From: Akkermansiaceae bacterium
Lineage (GTDB): Bacteria; Verrucomicrobiota; Verrucomicrobiia; Verrucomicrobiales; Akkermansiaceae
Reading direction: 5' to 3'
Length of the DNA stretch: 35,838 nt
NCBI GenBank assembly: GCA_025354565.1
Contig: JANXMQ010000076.1
Span: 1 to 35,838, forward strand
Part shown: in pieces, positions 8,053 to 16,158 of the stretch
Layout of the letters: every line of letters starts with the position of its first letter
Position numbering within the stretch: position 1 is the stretch's first letter
The notes under the pieces: generated by a model
Databases searched by the model: none
The model's input: only the letters and a program-made list of their open reading frames with translations
Told to the model about the DNA's origin: nothing
Translations under genes and position numbers: made by a program

Positions 8053-8077
8053 AATTGCTCACCACGCCCATCCACCG

Positions 8078-8815
8078 ATGTCGCCCGAGCAACTCCCCTA
8101 TCTCACGCTCGCCATCCTCTTCGTGGCGTTTCTCTACTCCTGCGTCGGCCATGCCGGAGCCTCAGGCTACATCGCCGTGATGACGCTTTTCAGCCTCGCT
8201 CCCGCCGATATCAAACCCACCGCGCTCGTCCTCAATATCCTCGTCGCCAGCATCGGCACTTGGCAATTCTGGAGCGCCGGGCATTTCTCCTGGAAACTCT
8301 TCTGGCCCTTCGCCGTGCTCGCCATCCCCATGGCCTTTGTCGGCGGTTACCTCAATCTGCCCACCCACATTTTCAAAATCCTCGTCGGCCTCGTCCTCCT
8401 CATTTCCGCCGCACGTTTTCTCCTCAAGCCCGCCGACGACTCCGTGAAATCCGAGCCACGACCACCCGTCGCCATCACCCTCGGCGCAGGCCTCGGCCTG
8501 CTTTCCGGGCTCACCGGCACCGGCGGTGGCATCTTTCTAACGCCCCTGCTGCTATCCAAACACTGGGCCACCGCCAAAAACGCGGCCGCCGTCTCCGCCC
8601 TCTTCATCCTCGTCAACTCCGCCTCCGGCCTGCTCGGCATTCTCAGCAGCACCCAACACTTCCCCACCTTCGCCATCACCCTCGCCCTCGCCGCCATCAT
8701 CGGCGGCACCGCAGGCTCCTACTTCGGCAGCCGGAAATTCGACCACACCCTCATCAAGCGCCTGCTCGCCCTCGTCCTCCTCATCGCCGGCACCAAGCTG
8801 ATCCTGACGAAATGA
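8078..8815 (+). CDS. TauE/SafE family membrane permease
   Basis: A 245-residue integral membrane protein of the TauE/SafE (former DUF81) family, proposed to export sulfite, sulfoacetate or other small organosulfur anions. About seven or eight hydrophobic helices are visible, arranged as two related halves: the first starts LFVAFLYSCVGHAGASGYIAVM, the second carries GLGLLSGLTGTGGGIFLTPLLL, the usual glycine-rich re-entrant motif. The N-terminal helix is followed by the GHAGASGY variant of the same motif. It starts 25 bases after cbpM and overlaps the next gene by 4 bases. A role in handling sulfur released by the sulfatases is conceivable, but sulfate itself is not the classical substrate and the genes are far apart. 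Confidence 0.85.
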   Translation: MSPEQLPYLTLAILFVAFLYSCVGHAGASGYIAVMTLFSLAPADIKPTALVLNILVASIGTWQFWSAGHFSWKLFWPFAVLAIPMAFVGGYLNLPTHIFKILVGLVLLISAARFLLKPADDSVKSEPRPPVAITLGAGLGLLSGLTGTGGGIFLTPLLLSKHWATAKNAAAVSALFILVNSASGLLGILSSTQHFPTFAITLALAAIIGGTAGSYFGSRKFDHTLIKRLLALVLLIAGTKLILTK

Positions 8816-9231
8816 ATGCGCCCCAGATACCGATGCCTGCCTTTATCCGATCCTCGAAATTCCGAACGATCCTTGGAATCCTCATCGGTTGCGTGTGGGT
8901 ATTTCACGGGCTGTATAGCAAGATTTGCAATGGCATCCCCCGCCACCGCTTAATCGTAGGAAGAATCTTGGGCGAGGGAATAGCCGATAGAGCCACGTTG
9001 TTCATCGGGGTGATGGAAATGTCGCTAGGAATATGGGTTTTCAGCGGACGCCAGCGACGATCATGTGCGCTGGTGCAGACACTCGCGATTATCTCAATGA
9101 ACGCATTGGAAATTCTCCTAGCCAAGGATTTGTTAATCTCGGCACCGGGCATGGTGGTGCTCAATCTCGCGTTTTTCTCGATTATCTGGTATTGGGCAAT
9201 CTTGCCGAAGCATCAAAAATTCATGGGCTGA
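8812..9231 (+). CDS. DoxX-like small membrane protein
   Basis: A 139-residue protein with four hydrophobic helices. The segment WVFHGLYSKI followed by LIGVMEMSLGIWV-like residues (FIGVMEMSLGIWVFSG) and AKDLLISAPGMVVLNLAFF resembles the DoxX-like family often found next to DUF2071 proteins. The ATG at 8812 overlaps the TauE stop (ATGA). The 3' end overlaps the convergent small membrane protein gene by 11 bases. Base composition is noticeably less GC-rich than in the permease before it, as in the three genes that follow, which may indicate a shared, separately acquired block. Function unknown. Confidence 0.72.
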   Translation: MNAPQIPMPAFIRSSKFRTILGILIGCVWVFHGLYSKICNGIPRHRLIVGRILGEGIADRATLFIGVMEMSLGIWVFSGRQRRSCALVQTLAIISMNALEILLAKDLLISAPGMVVLNLAFFSIIWYWAILPKHQKFMG

Positions 9232-9655
9232 CCAACCATCCCGCCTGCCACATGCCGCAGGTGGCGAAGAGTGCGGCTAGCCCCAACCACACGAAGGTGA
9301 ACCACCAATGTACCACAGTTTCTAATCGTTTGCCACGCCAGAGATCCGCCTGATAGACAAACCATTGGAAATATAGCCGAATCGCCCAAAATGATGCGAT
9401 CGACCAAGCGAGCCAATTCCCTGCTCTTGATTTTTCGAGAAAAATTTTTGGATCCACTAAACTCGGTAGCCCCATCATTACCAACACGAGACAGATGAAA
9501 AACGTGTGAACGTGGAAAATTGATGCATTCACCGGGGTCAATCGTTTGACGTCCTGGCTCCATTTCAAATGCCTGCCAATCGGGACATGCAAAACCGCGA
9601 GCAGGATCAAGCCCGCACCGGCGATCCGTAACAGCAGCGAGAGAATTTCTATCAT
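9221..9655 (-). CDS. Small four-helix membrane protein of unknown function
   Basis: A 144-residue protein with four predicted membrane helices (about 3-20, 45-63, 82-97 and 112-135). It begins MIEILSLLLRIAG and carries a conserved-looking HVPIGRHLKW near the first loop and many Trp residues (WRGKRLETVVHWWFTFVW). I do not recognise a named family. The ATG overlaps the stop of the methyltransferase-like gene (ATGA), making it the last gene of a three-gene coupled operon. Ten codons upstream an alternative start exists but lies inside the preceding gene and lacks support. Its tail overlaps the DoxX-like gene on the other strand. Confidence 0.7.
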   Translation of the reverse strand: MIEILSLLLRIAGAGLILLAVLHVPIGRHLKWSQDVKRLTPVNASIFHVHTFFICLVLVMMGLPSLVDPKIFLEKSRAGNWLAWSIASFWAIRLYFQWFVYQADLWRGKRLETVVHWWFTFVWLGLAALFATCGMWQAGWLVSP

Positions 9656-10407
9656 GGTATGGCGATTGCGAAAATTCGCACCCATGGGGTCACTTGGAAT
9701 TCATCGATGGAATGAAATCCGGCGTGCTCCCAGCATCTGCGCCAGCTTTCACATGAATGGAAATGCACGAAGCCCGGACCGAATGCGAGAAAGTTCGCCA
9801 AGTCCCGCGTGTGTTCTGCCAGCAGCACGCGTCCGCCGGGCTTTAGACAGCGTTTTGCCTCGGTAAACCATGCGCTCCGCTCTACTTCACTTCTCAGTTC
9901 GTGGATCGCTAACAGTCCGAAAACCACATCCACGGAATCCGGTTCTATCGGCCATCGATTAAACGGACAGGCTCTCGTGCCCACTGTGGGAGGAAATATT
10001 TTCCGCGCCCGCCGAATCGACGCTTCAGTCATTTGTGACTCGTCGTAATGATCCAGCACCACCCACACGGCATCACCCAACCTATCCCGTAACTCCTGTG
10101 AGGTTTCATCAAATCCCGAATGACAGAGGATCATCCGGTCGCGATTCGCCCCACGCAGCGCCCGTTCCAGCCACTCCCAACGATAAAGATCCGAGCAATC
10201 ATAAACCAAATGAGACACCGCTAACGACACGAACAGAAAGTAGATCGCTCCCGCCAAGCTGAGTCCGCATCCCCACTTTATCAACGGCGATTCCATCCAT
10301 AAAACTCCCAAAAGCGCAGTGATCAAAAGCATTAACGCAAGCGCATAAAATGGCCAGTTTAGCCGAACGATGGTCCACATCCCTTGCCATTTTCCGCGCG
10401 GTTTCAC
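9652..10407 (-). CDS. Membrane-anchored methyltransferase-like protein
   Basis: A 251-residue protein with two N-terminal hydrophobic helices (about 15-37 and 45-66) and a soluble domain resembling class I SAM-dependent methyltransferases. The best evidence is DSVDVVFGLLAIHELRS followed by EAKRCLKPGGRVLLAEH, which match motifs after the SAM site. The glycine-rich SAM loop is degenerate (LCHSGFDETSQ), so activity is uncertain. The start is a GTG overlapping the TGA of the DUF2071 gene (GTGA), and its own stop overlaps the next ATG. An ordinary soluble methyltransferase would lack the membrane helices, so the substrate may be a lipid or quinone; that is speculation. Confidence 0.72.
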   Translation of the reverse strand: MKPRGKWQGMWTIVRLNWPFYALALMLLITALLGVLWMESPLIKWGCGLSLAGAIYFLFVSLAVSHLVYDCSDLYRWEWLERALRGANRDRMILCHSGFDETSQELRDRLGDAVWVVLDHYDESQMTEASIRRARKIFPPTVGTRACPFNRWPIEPDSVDVVFGLLAIHELRSEVERSAWFTEAKRCLKPGGRVLLAEHTRDLANFLAFGPGFVHFHSCESWRRCWEHAGFHSIDEFQVTPWVRIFAIAIP

Positions 10408-11159
10408 ATGATACCTCCGGGTTTAACGATGCGGCCGCTACTCCAGCGATAGGCAACATTTTCCACGATGAACGCATTCGCGAGGATCGGCTTAACTTTA
10501 CATAAAGGCAGTTCATCAAACAGGCTAACGTGCCAATTCTTCACAACAATCGGCCGCGGCACCCACTCCTCACGGCTGCCTTCGATCACCACGAACGAAC
10601 CGTCAGCCTCAGGATTGAAAGTGAATGGCATCGGTCCCGCAAAGCGCCTTGCCGTCCGCCAATCGGGAAAGGGGGAGCCCGCCGGCAACGGTACATTTTC
10701 AGTATCCGCATCGAAGGTTAGATCAAGGGTCGGACTGCCATCGGCCAATGATGTCAGAACCCGCGTCTCGGGCCCGGATTTCTCGATCATCAGTTTCACA
10801 TGGCGATAATTGTAACTGGTCACCAGATTTCCCGATAACACCATCCGGTGTTTATCCGTCTCGCTGCGCAAGATTCTCAGCCCCCGCAGTCTGCGCCCCG
10901 AGTCATCGCGCAACCGGGTGAAAATCCGATAGCCTGCTAAAAAGAAATCCTGGCCCATAAACTCCGGAAAACCCGCAGGCCGCAAGTGGCGTGTCCACAC
11001 CAGCGCCGCAGTCACAAAGCCGAGGCCCTCATAAACATCGAGTTCCAATCCCTCTGGGACTAGCGTGCTCAACGAGGATTCGGGAAATGCAAATGACACC
11101 GCCACCACCCGCTCGAACCGCGCAAGCACTGGGAAAGGATGGCGTTTCAAGAATTGCAT
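10404..11159 (-). CDS. DUF2071 family protein
   Basis: A 251-residue member of the DUF2071 family (COG3361-like), cytoplasmic proteins of unknown function with an acetoacetate-decarboxylase-like fold. Visible family traits are the RFERVVAVSFAFP start, LVPEGLELDVYEG, the central GYRIFTRLRDDSGRRLRGLRILRSETD region and the C-terminal NAFIVENVAYRWSSGRI. The start at 11159 (MQFLKRHPFPV) is preferred over one 15 codons upstream because the extra residues are Arg/Val-rich without similarity. It heads the minus-strand operon. DUF2071 genes commonly accompany DoxX-like genes, matching the convergent neighbour here. Confidence 0.8.
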   Translation of the reverse strand: MQFLKRHPFPVLARFERVVAVSFAFPESSLSTLVPEGLELDVYEGLGFVTAALVWTRHLRPAGFPEFMGQDFFLAGYRIFTRLRDDSGRRLRGLRILRSETDKHRMVLSGNLVTSYNYRHVKLMIEKSGPETRVLTSLADGSPTLDLTFDADTENVPLPAGSPFPDWRTARRFAGPMPFTFNPEADGSFVVIEGSREEWVPRPIVVKNWHVSLFDELPLCKVKPILANAFIVENVAYRWSSGRIVKPGGIM

Positions 11160-11241
11160 CAGACGCCTGCGATGATCGACAGCAACCCAAGCGACGCAAC
11201 GCAAAACATAGACCGTTTGCTATAAGCAATTTTCCGATAGA

Positions 11242-12285
11242 TCACCTCACTCGCCTCTGCCACTCGGGATAGTCCTTTTCCAAGAGTTTGGCGGCGTAGT
11301 TGCCGTACCAGGAGTAGCCGTTGCGGCGTTCGTAGCCGATGTCGGCGAGGTTGGGTTTGGGGATGCCGTCGCGGTCGCAGAAGAAGGGTTTGCCGGTTTT
11401 GAGGTCGTAGAATCTGGCCCAGAGCGCGGGGGCGTTCGGGTCGGGGACGACGATTTTATCGCTGCCTTTGGGGGACTTGGGGTCGGGCTTGGAATCGATG
11501 CGGATGCCGGTGATTTTGGAGGACTGGAACCAGGCGATCGCGCCTTCGACGGCTTTGATGATTTCTGGCGTTGGCTTTTCCAAACTCATGAGGAGGCGGG
11601 TGATGCCGACGGATTCGGAGCCGCTGAAGGAGGCGAGTTCGAAGGCCCGCGCATCGGCGGGCATGAGGGTGACCTCATCGTGTTGGGCGCACCAGACGGT
11701 GGGCTGGCCGTTGACGAGGATCTGGCATTTGAGGATGCAGGCGATGCCTTTCTGGAAGGCGGCGATGGCGACTTGGCGGTCTTTTGCGGGGACGAAGGCG
11801 TAGGTATCGCGGTCGTGGACTTCGCGGATGCATCCCATGACGCGAACCATTGCGTCATCGTTGAAGGTGATGTGGCGGTGGTATTGCTTACTGAGCGGGA
11901 TGTATTGGGGCCAGCCGCCGTTGGGGTATTGGGCGCGGAGGATGTAGTCGAGACCACGGGCGAAGGCTTTGCGCTGGGTCTCGTCCTGGGTGGCGTTGAA
12001 GGAACGGGCGAGGAAGCGGAGTTCGTCGGTGGTGGCGCCGTTGTCGAAGGTGGGATGAAGCTCGTTGCGGTCGCCAGTGTAGGGTTTGTCAACGGTGACC
12101 GTGTTCTTCGGCCAACCGCCGAGGTCGGACTGATAGGAGAGAATGGCGGTGGCAACGGATTTCGCTTCGGGCGTGGCGAACCAGGCATCGGGCTTTTTCA
12201 GATAGGCCGCCGCGCCTCCGCCTGCGGCGTGAAGCGGGGTCGCGAGCAGGACGGACACCGCGAGCAGGCGAAGGGAACGGAGCAT
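11242..12285 (-). CDS. Pectate lyase, PelA/Pel-15E type (PL10)
   Basis: A 347-residue secreted enzyme that cleaves polygalacturonate by beta-elimination. A signal peptide ends near LLATPLHAAG (residues 1-21). Family markers are GGWPKN near 57-62, FDNGATTDELRFLAR, the PNGGWPQY repeat, HITFNDDAMVRVM, VWCAQHDEVTL, the SGSESVGI block, ALWARFYDL with FFCDRDG, and a C-terminal RRNGYSWYG. These are the conserved segments of the alpha/alpha toroid pectate lyases of family 10. It is separated from the upstream DUF1080 gene on the same strand by a long inverted repeat, so co-transcription is uncertain. The ATG has no visible Shine-Dalgarno sequence. Confidence 0.9.
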   Translation of the reverse strand: MLRSLRLLAVSVLLATPLHAAGGGAAAYLKKPDAWFATPEAKSVATAILSYQSDLGGWPKNTVTVDKPYTGDRNELHPTFDNGATTDELRFLARSFNATQDETQRKAFARGLDYILRAQYPNGGWPQYIPLSKQYHRHITFNDDAMVRVMGCIREVHDRDTYAFVPAKDRQVAIAAFQKGIACILKCQILVNGQPTVWCAQHDEVTLMPADARAFELASFSGSESVGITRLLMSLEKPTPEIIKAVEGAIAWFQSSKITGIRIDSKPDPKSPKGSDKIVVPDPNAPALWARFYDLKTGKPFFCDRDGIPKPNLADIGYERRNGYSWYGNYAAKLLEKDYPEWQRRVR

Positions 12286-12300
12286 GATTTCTTAGAAAAA

Positions 12301-12405
12301 TTGAACCACTAATTCACACGAATGGTCACGAATGGAATTTTGAAAAGCGGGTGGATGAATCATTCCAGATTCGCGTTCATTCGCGTTCATTCGCGGTTCT
12401 TTTTC
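12301..12405. repeat. Long imperfect inverted repeat with internal GCGTTCATTC units
   Basis: Two arms of about 40 bases (12301-12340 and 12361-12402) are imperfect reverse complements, both carrying GAACC at the outer end and GAAT-based units (ACACGAATGG, GCGAATGAAC) inside, with a spacer of about 20 bases. The right arm contains the 10-base unit GCGTTCATTC in tandem. The transcript would fold into a long stem between the DUF1080 and pectate lyase genes. It resembles intergenic repeats of ACACGAAT type known from environmental bacterial genomes; membership is inference. Confidence 0.7.
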
Positions 12406-12425
12406 CCCATTTGAGTGGGCGGGAA

Positions 12426-13136
12426 TTAGTTGTCGGTTTTCAGCACGATGTCCTTGAACTGAACGGTCATCGGCTGGCCTGCGTGGAGCTGGAGGCCGAT
12501 CACGCCGGTCTTGGCTCCTGCGGCGGTTTCATCGGTGACGTCGATGGTTTGCTTGCCATTGATGAAATGCTGGAGGTGGTTGCCCTTGGCGATGATGACG
12601 TATTCGTTCCATTCTGCGGGATGGATGGCGGCTTGGATGTCAGCGGATTTGCCGAGTTCACCGGTGACTTCGAGTTTGGGTTTTTTGGGATTGTCGCCCT
12701 CGTGGATGACGACTTTTTGGCCGCGCTGGGCGAGGATGCCGCGGGCTTTTTCCTCGTAAAGAATGCCGCTGTAGGTTTTGCCGCACTCGAAGTCTGCCTG
12801 GTAGCCGGAAAGTACGGAGTATTCGGGTTTCACAACCTTGCTGCGGTATTGGACGCCGGAGTTGCCGAAGGCATCTGACTTGCCGTTGGCATCGACGATT
12901 TTATACATGAAATGGAGTTCGAAGTCGCCGGCCTCGCCGTCCCAGATGAGGAAGGTGTTTTCCTTGGCGGGGGTTTCTTTGGTGGTGTGGCCGGTGATGG
13001 CACCGTCTTGCACACTCCAGAATTCGGGCTGGCCTTTCCAGCCGGTTAGGTCTTTGCCGTTGAAGAGTTGCTTTTCGCCAGCGAGGACGAGGGTGGTGCT
13101 GGCGGCCAGGGTGAGGAGGATCGGGAGCTTTTTCAT
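12426..13136 (-). CDS. Secreted DUF1080 (3-keto-disaccharide hydrolase-type) protein
   Basis: A 236-residue exported protein with a signal peptide (MKKLPILLTLAASTTLVLAG). The mature part is one DUF1080 domain, a concanavalin-like beta-sandwich related to GH16-type folds: LFNGKDLTGWKG near 24-35, WSVQDGAITGHT, the DFELHFMYKI block, FGNSGVQYRSK, YQADFECGKTYSGILYEEKARG and the C-terminal GVIGLQLHAGQPMTVQFKDIVLK. Members hydrolyse 3-keto-glycosides and are greatly expanded in Verrucomicrobiota and Planctomycetota. An upstream in-frame extension reads antisense through the intergenic region and rplT, so the signal-peptide ATG at 13136 is the start. It lies upstream of the pectate lyase on the same strand. 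Confidence 0.9.
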   Translation of the reverse strand: MKKLPILLTLAASTTLVLAGEKQLFNGKDLTGWKGQPEFWSVQDGAITGHTTKETPAKENTFLIWDGEAGDFELHFMYKIVDANGKSDAFGNSGVQYRSKVVKPEYSVLSGYQADFECGKTYSGILYEEKARGILAQRGQKVVIHEGDNPKKPKLEVTGELGKSADIQAAIHPAEWNEYVIIAKGNHLQHFINGKQTIDVTDETAAGAKTGVIGLQLHAGQPMTVQFKDIVLKTDN

Positions 13137-13214
13137 GGGAGTGGAGAAACGGTTCGGGGGCGGGAGTTCTTTCGGTAAGAAATGAATTTGCGGATGAAGC
13201 TGATTTTCACCAAA

Positions 13215-13249
13215 TAAAAAACCGCCGCCCGGATGAACCGGACGGCGGT
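13215..13249 (-). terminator. Rho-independent terminator of the rpmI-rplT operon
   Basis: On the minus strand a 12-bp GC-rich stem (ACCGCCGTCCGG pairing with the arm at 13221-13232, one G-U pair) with loop TTCA is followed by a run of six T. It lies 24 bases after the rplT stop and separates ribosomal transcription from the DUF1080 gene. Confidence 0.9.
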
Positions 13250-13272
13250 GATGATGGTTTCGGTTTTGCAGC

Positions 13273-13653
13273 TTAGGCGGCTTTCGTTGCGTGTTTCCCT
13301 TCGAGAGCTTTCTTCGCTTGGGCGATGATGGCTGAGAAGGCTGCGGCATCGTTGACGGCGAGATCCGAGAGGATCTTGCGGTCGGCTTCGATACCGGCGG
13401 CTTTGAGACCCTCGATGAAGCGCGAATAGGTCATGTCCTCGTTGCGGCAGGCGGCGTTGATACGCTGCGTCCACAGACGGCGGAATTGACCTTTACGACG
13501 CTTGCGGTCCCGATACTCATAGGTCATCGCCTTGCGGACAGCGTCCTTGGCGTAACGGAAGAGCTTCGAGCGGAAACCGCGGAAACCCTTGGCACGAAGC
13601 AGCGTCCGCTTGCGGCGGGCGCGACTGGCCGGTGAATTAGTGGCACGTGGCAT
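13273..13653 (-). CDS. rplT: 50S ribosomal protein L20
   Basis: A 126-residue L20, an early assembly protein that binds 23S rRNA domain I. The sequence shows the extended basic N-terminus (SRARRKRTLLRAKGFRGFRS), the conserved AYEYRDRKRRKGQFRRLW-like core (here TYEYRDRKRRKGQFRRLW), INAACRNEDMTYSRFIEGLKAAGI and the C-terminal LSDLAVNDAAAFSAI. It is slightly longer than typical (about 117) through a short alanine/lysine tail. It lies 141 bases downstream of rpmI on the same strand; in many bacteria L20 represses its own operon by binding the leader or the rpmI-rplT region. A strong terminator follows. Confidence 0.97.
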   Translation of the reverse strand: MPRATNSPASRARRKRTLLRAKGFRGFRSKLFRYAKDAVRKAMTYEYRDRKRRKGQFRRLWTQRINAACRNEDMTYSRFIEGLKAAGIEADRKILSDLAVNDAAAFSAIIAQAKKALEGKHATKAA

Positions 13654-13748
13654 TTTTCTTTATTTCAGTTTGAACAGACCGTTGATTTCATTTCCTTCCA
13701 CAGTCTCGACTGTTCGTGTCTCCCTCGCGGGATCAGGCTGGGTAAAGG

Positions 13749-13767
13749 CCGTCCGATTCGCGGACGG
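13749..13767 (-). promoter_or_regulatory. Hairpin in the rpmI-rplT spacer
   Basis: Perfect 7-bp stem (CCGTCCG / CGGACGG) with a five-base loop, 28 bases beyond the rpmI stop within a 141-base spacer that has no gene. There is no T-tract directly after it, so it is unlikely to be a simple terminator. A role in L20 autoregulation or mRNA processing is possible but inferred only from position. Confidence 0.4.
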
Positions 13768-13794
13768 GGGCGTAGTTTGGTTGTTTCAGGTTTC

Positions 13795-14010
13795 TCAGCG
13801 ATGGGAAAAAGGAAGATTCTCTCTGACGTTTCTAAGGTCAGCATCGGAGACGAGAGCGGCTTGCCCAAGACGACGCTTGCGCTTGCTGTTCTTGCCTTGC
13901 AACAAGTGGCGAGCCCCTTGTTTCCGACGTAGAATTTTCCCTGTCCCCGTGACTTTGAAACGCTTGGCAACGGCTTTCCGTGTTTTTGCTTTTCCTCCGA
14001 CTCTTGGCAT
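13795..14010 (-). CDS. rpmI: 50S ribosomal protein L35
   Basis: A 71-residue L35, a small basic protein of the large ribosomal subunit. It begins [26 protein letters not shown] and contains [24 protein letters not shown] and a [11 protein letters not shown] tail, all typical. The usual upstream infC gene is not present: the operon starts here and the helicase gene lies divergently upstream. No Shine-Dalgarno precedes the ATG. In the leader, a 12-bp perfect palindrome (TTGGCAAGCCAA, 14040-14051) lies about 30 bases upstream of the start. Confidence 0.96.
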   Translation of the reverse strand: MPRVGGKAKTRKAVAKRFKVTGTGKILRRKQGARHLLQGKNSKRKRRLGQAALVSDADLRNVRENLPFSHR

Positions 14011-14143
14011 GGGACGGGCAAACTAGGGATGAGCGACCTCTTGGCAAGCCAAAAGTATCCATTTTTTCGGGCGATGTTTATTGTGACTTCCGCCAACTCG
14101 GCGCTCGCTACTTCCGCGCCTCCCCGCTTCCATCCGCCCGCCG

Positions 14144-16147
14144 ATGGCTTCCTCGTTTTCATTCGACTCCCTGAACCAAGCCCAGCGCGAAGCCGTGGGC
14201 GCACTTGACGGCCCGGTCATGCTGCTTGCCGGTGCCGGTACGGGCAAAACCCGCACTGTCACCTGCCGAATCGTCCACATGTTGGAAAAACGCATCCCGC
14301 CGTCCGAGATTTTGGCCGTGACCTTCACCAACAAGGCGGCCAGCGAAATGCGCGAGCGGATTGGCGGCATGGTTTCCAAAAAAGCGGCGGAAGCGATGAC
14401 CGTTTGCACCTTCCACTCGCTCTGCGTCCGCATCCTGCGCGGTGGCATCGACAAGCTCGGCTATAAGAAAAATTTCTCGATCTGTTCCCACTCGGATCAG
14501 GTCGGACTGATGAAACAGCTCCTCGTCCGCAAGGGCGGCACCGACGAGAAGGTGAAGCCGGATACGGTGCTCTCGGAAATTTCCAAAGCGAAAAACAAGG
14601 GCATCGACCCCGCTGCCCTCCAAGACGACTTCTTCGCCACGCTCGCCGTCGCCTATCAGAACGAGCTCCGGGCGCAGAATGCCGTGGATTTCGACGATCT
14701 GTTGTTGCTCGCCGAGCAAATTCTGCGCGAGCACGCCGATGTCCGGGACCACTTTCGCGAGCGCTTCACCCGTGTCACGGTGGATGAATTTCAGGATACC
14801 AACGCCCTCCAGATGCAGCTTCTTCAACAGCTCGTCGGTGCGCCCTATCACGTCTGCGTCGTCGGCGATGACGACCAGTCGATCTACGGTTGGCGGGGCG
14901 CGGAGGTGGCGAACATCCTTCAGTTCGAGAAATTTTTCCCCAATCCGAAGATCATCCGTCTGGAGGAAAACTACCGTTCCACGCAGGCCGTTTTGCACAC
15001 GGCTAACAGCCTGATCCGCCACAATCTCGGCCGCCGCGAGAAAATCCTCCGCCCCACCCGCAAGGGCGGCGATCCGGTCCGTATTGTGGCAATGCCGGGC
15101 GACGATCAGGAGGCGGAATTCATCGCGGAGGAAATCATGGCAGAGAAAGGCGCGGTCGGTCGCGAGTGGGAAGACTTCGCGATTTTGTTCCGCACCAATG
15201 GCCAAAGCCGGAAACTGGAACTGGCCATGCGCGAGCGGAAAATTCCCTATCGGATGGTCGGGGCGCAGAGTTTCTACGACCGTCGTGAGGTCCGTGATGT
15301 GCTGGCCTACGCCCAGCTTCTCGCCTCGCCGGACGCCGATGTGCCGTTGCTCCGCATCCTCAACGCGCCGAACCGTGGCATCGGCCAAGCCACGGCCGTG
15401 CTTGCCACCGACTGGAGCCGCGAACACCACGAGTCGGTCTGGCAGGCGCTCTGCGATCCGAATTTCACCGATCAGTTAGGCACCAAGTCCGCGAATGCCG
15501 TGCAGGAGTTCGTCGCCACCATCGCCGGGGCAAAAAACCGGATAGAAATCGCCCGGGAAAACCCTGCCGACGTGCTCGGCTCGCTCATCAAGGGAATCGA
15601 CTACCTGCCCTGGATCGAGCGGGCGTGCAAGACCGAAAGCGAACGCCAGCAGCGGGGTGAAGGCATTTTCAGCGTCATCGACAGCCTCCGCAAGCACTGC
15701 GAAAAAGGTAAAAACCTCCAGTCCTTTCTCGATCACAGCGCGCTGGCTTCGGATCGCGAGGATGAGGATTTGGAGAAAAAACAGGGAGCAACTCTTATCA
15801 CCCTACACGCGTCGAAAGGCCTAGAATTTCCCATCGTTTTCCTCGTCGGCCTTGAGGAGGGCGTGCTGCCCCATACCCGCAGCATCGCGGAGGGCACCAA
15901 GGACGAGGAGCGGCGGCTGTTATACGTCGGCATCACCCGCGCCAAGGACCAGCTCACCCTAACTTATTGCGCGACCCGCATCAAATGGGGGCAGGAAACC
16001 GGCTGTCAACCGAGCTCGTTCATTGGTGAGCTCGATGATGAATTTCTTAACCACACCACTTACGACGACATCCTCGGGGCGGAACCCAGCAGCGATGAAC
16101 TCGAAAACTTTTTTGGTGGGCTGAAGGGGTTGTTAGGCGATCTTTAG
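14144..16147 (+). CDS. UvrD/Rep/PcrA-type ATP-dependent DNA helicase
   Basis: A 667-residue superfamily 1A helicase that unwinds DNA 3' to 5' in repair or replication restart. The ordered motifs are present: Q motif LNQAQREAV, Walker A GAGTGKT (30-36), TFTNKAASEMRERI (Ia), VDEFQDTN (II), GDDDQSIYGWRGA (III), LEENYRST (IV), TLHASKGLEFPIVFLVGLEEGVLPH (V) and RRLLYVGITRAKDQL (VI). Length is closer to Rep than to UvrD or PcrA; the C-terminal Tudor-like tail of PcrA is not evident. I therefore leave the symbol open among rep, uvrD and pcrA. It is divergent from rpmI and ends before a bidirectional terminator. Confidence 0.95.
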   Translation: MASSFSFDSLNQAQREAVGALDGPVMLLAGAGTGKTRTVTCRIVHMLEKRIPPSEILAVTFTNKAASEMRERIGGMVSKKAAEAMTVCTFHSLCVRILRGGIDKLGYKKNFSICSHSDQVGLMKQLLVRKGGTDEKVKPDTVLSEISKAKNKGIDPAALQDDFFATLAVAYQNELRAQNAVDFDDLLLLAEQILREHADVRDHFRERFTRVTVDEFQDTNALQMQLLQQLVGAPYHVCVVGDDDQSIYGWRGAEVANILQFEKFFPNPKIIRLEENYRSTQAVLHTANSLIRHNLGRREKILRPTRKGGDPVRIVAMPGDDQEAEFIAEEIMAEKGAVGREWEDFAILFRTNGQSRKLELAMRERKIPYRMVGAQSFYDRREVRDVLAYAQLLASPDADVPLLRILNAPNRGIGQATAVLATDWSREHHESVWQALCDPNFTDQLGTKSANAVQEFVATIAGAKNRIEIARENPADVLGSLIKGIDYLPWIERACKTESERQQRGEGIFSVIDSLRKHCEKGKNLQSFLDHSALASDREDEDLEKKQGATLITLHASKGLEFPIVFLVGLEEGVLPHTRSIAEGTKDEERRLLYVGITRAKDQLTLTYCATRIKWGQETGCQPSSFIGELDDEFLNHTTYDDILGAEPSSDELENFFGGLKGLLGDL

Positions 16148-16158
16148 AGGCTCAATGT

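Noticed and set aside
14159..15430. A 423-codon minus-strand open frame antisense to the helicase
   Set aside because: Shadow of a strongly biased gene; no recognisable domain and complete overlap with conserved helicase motifs.
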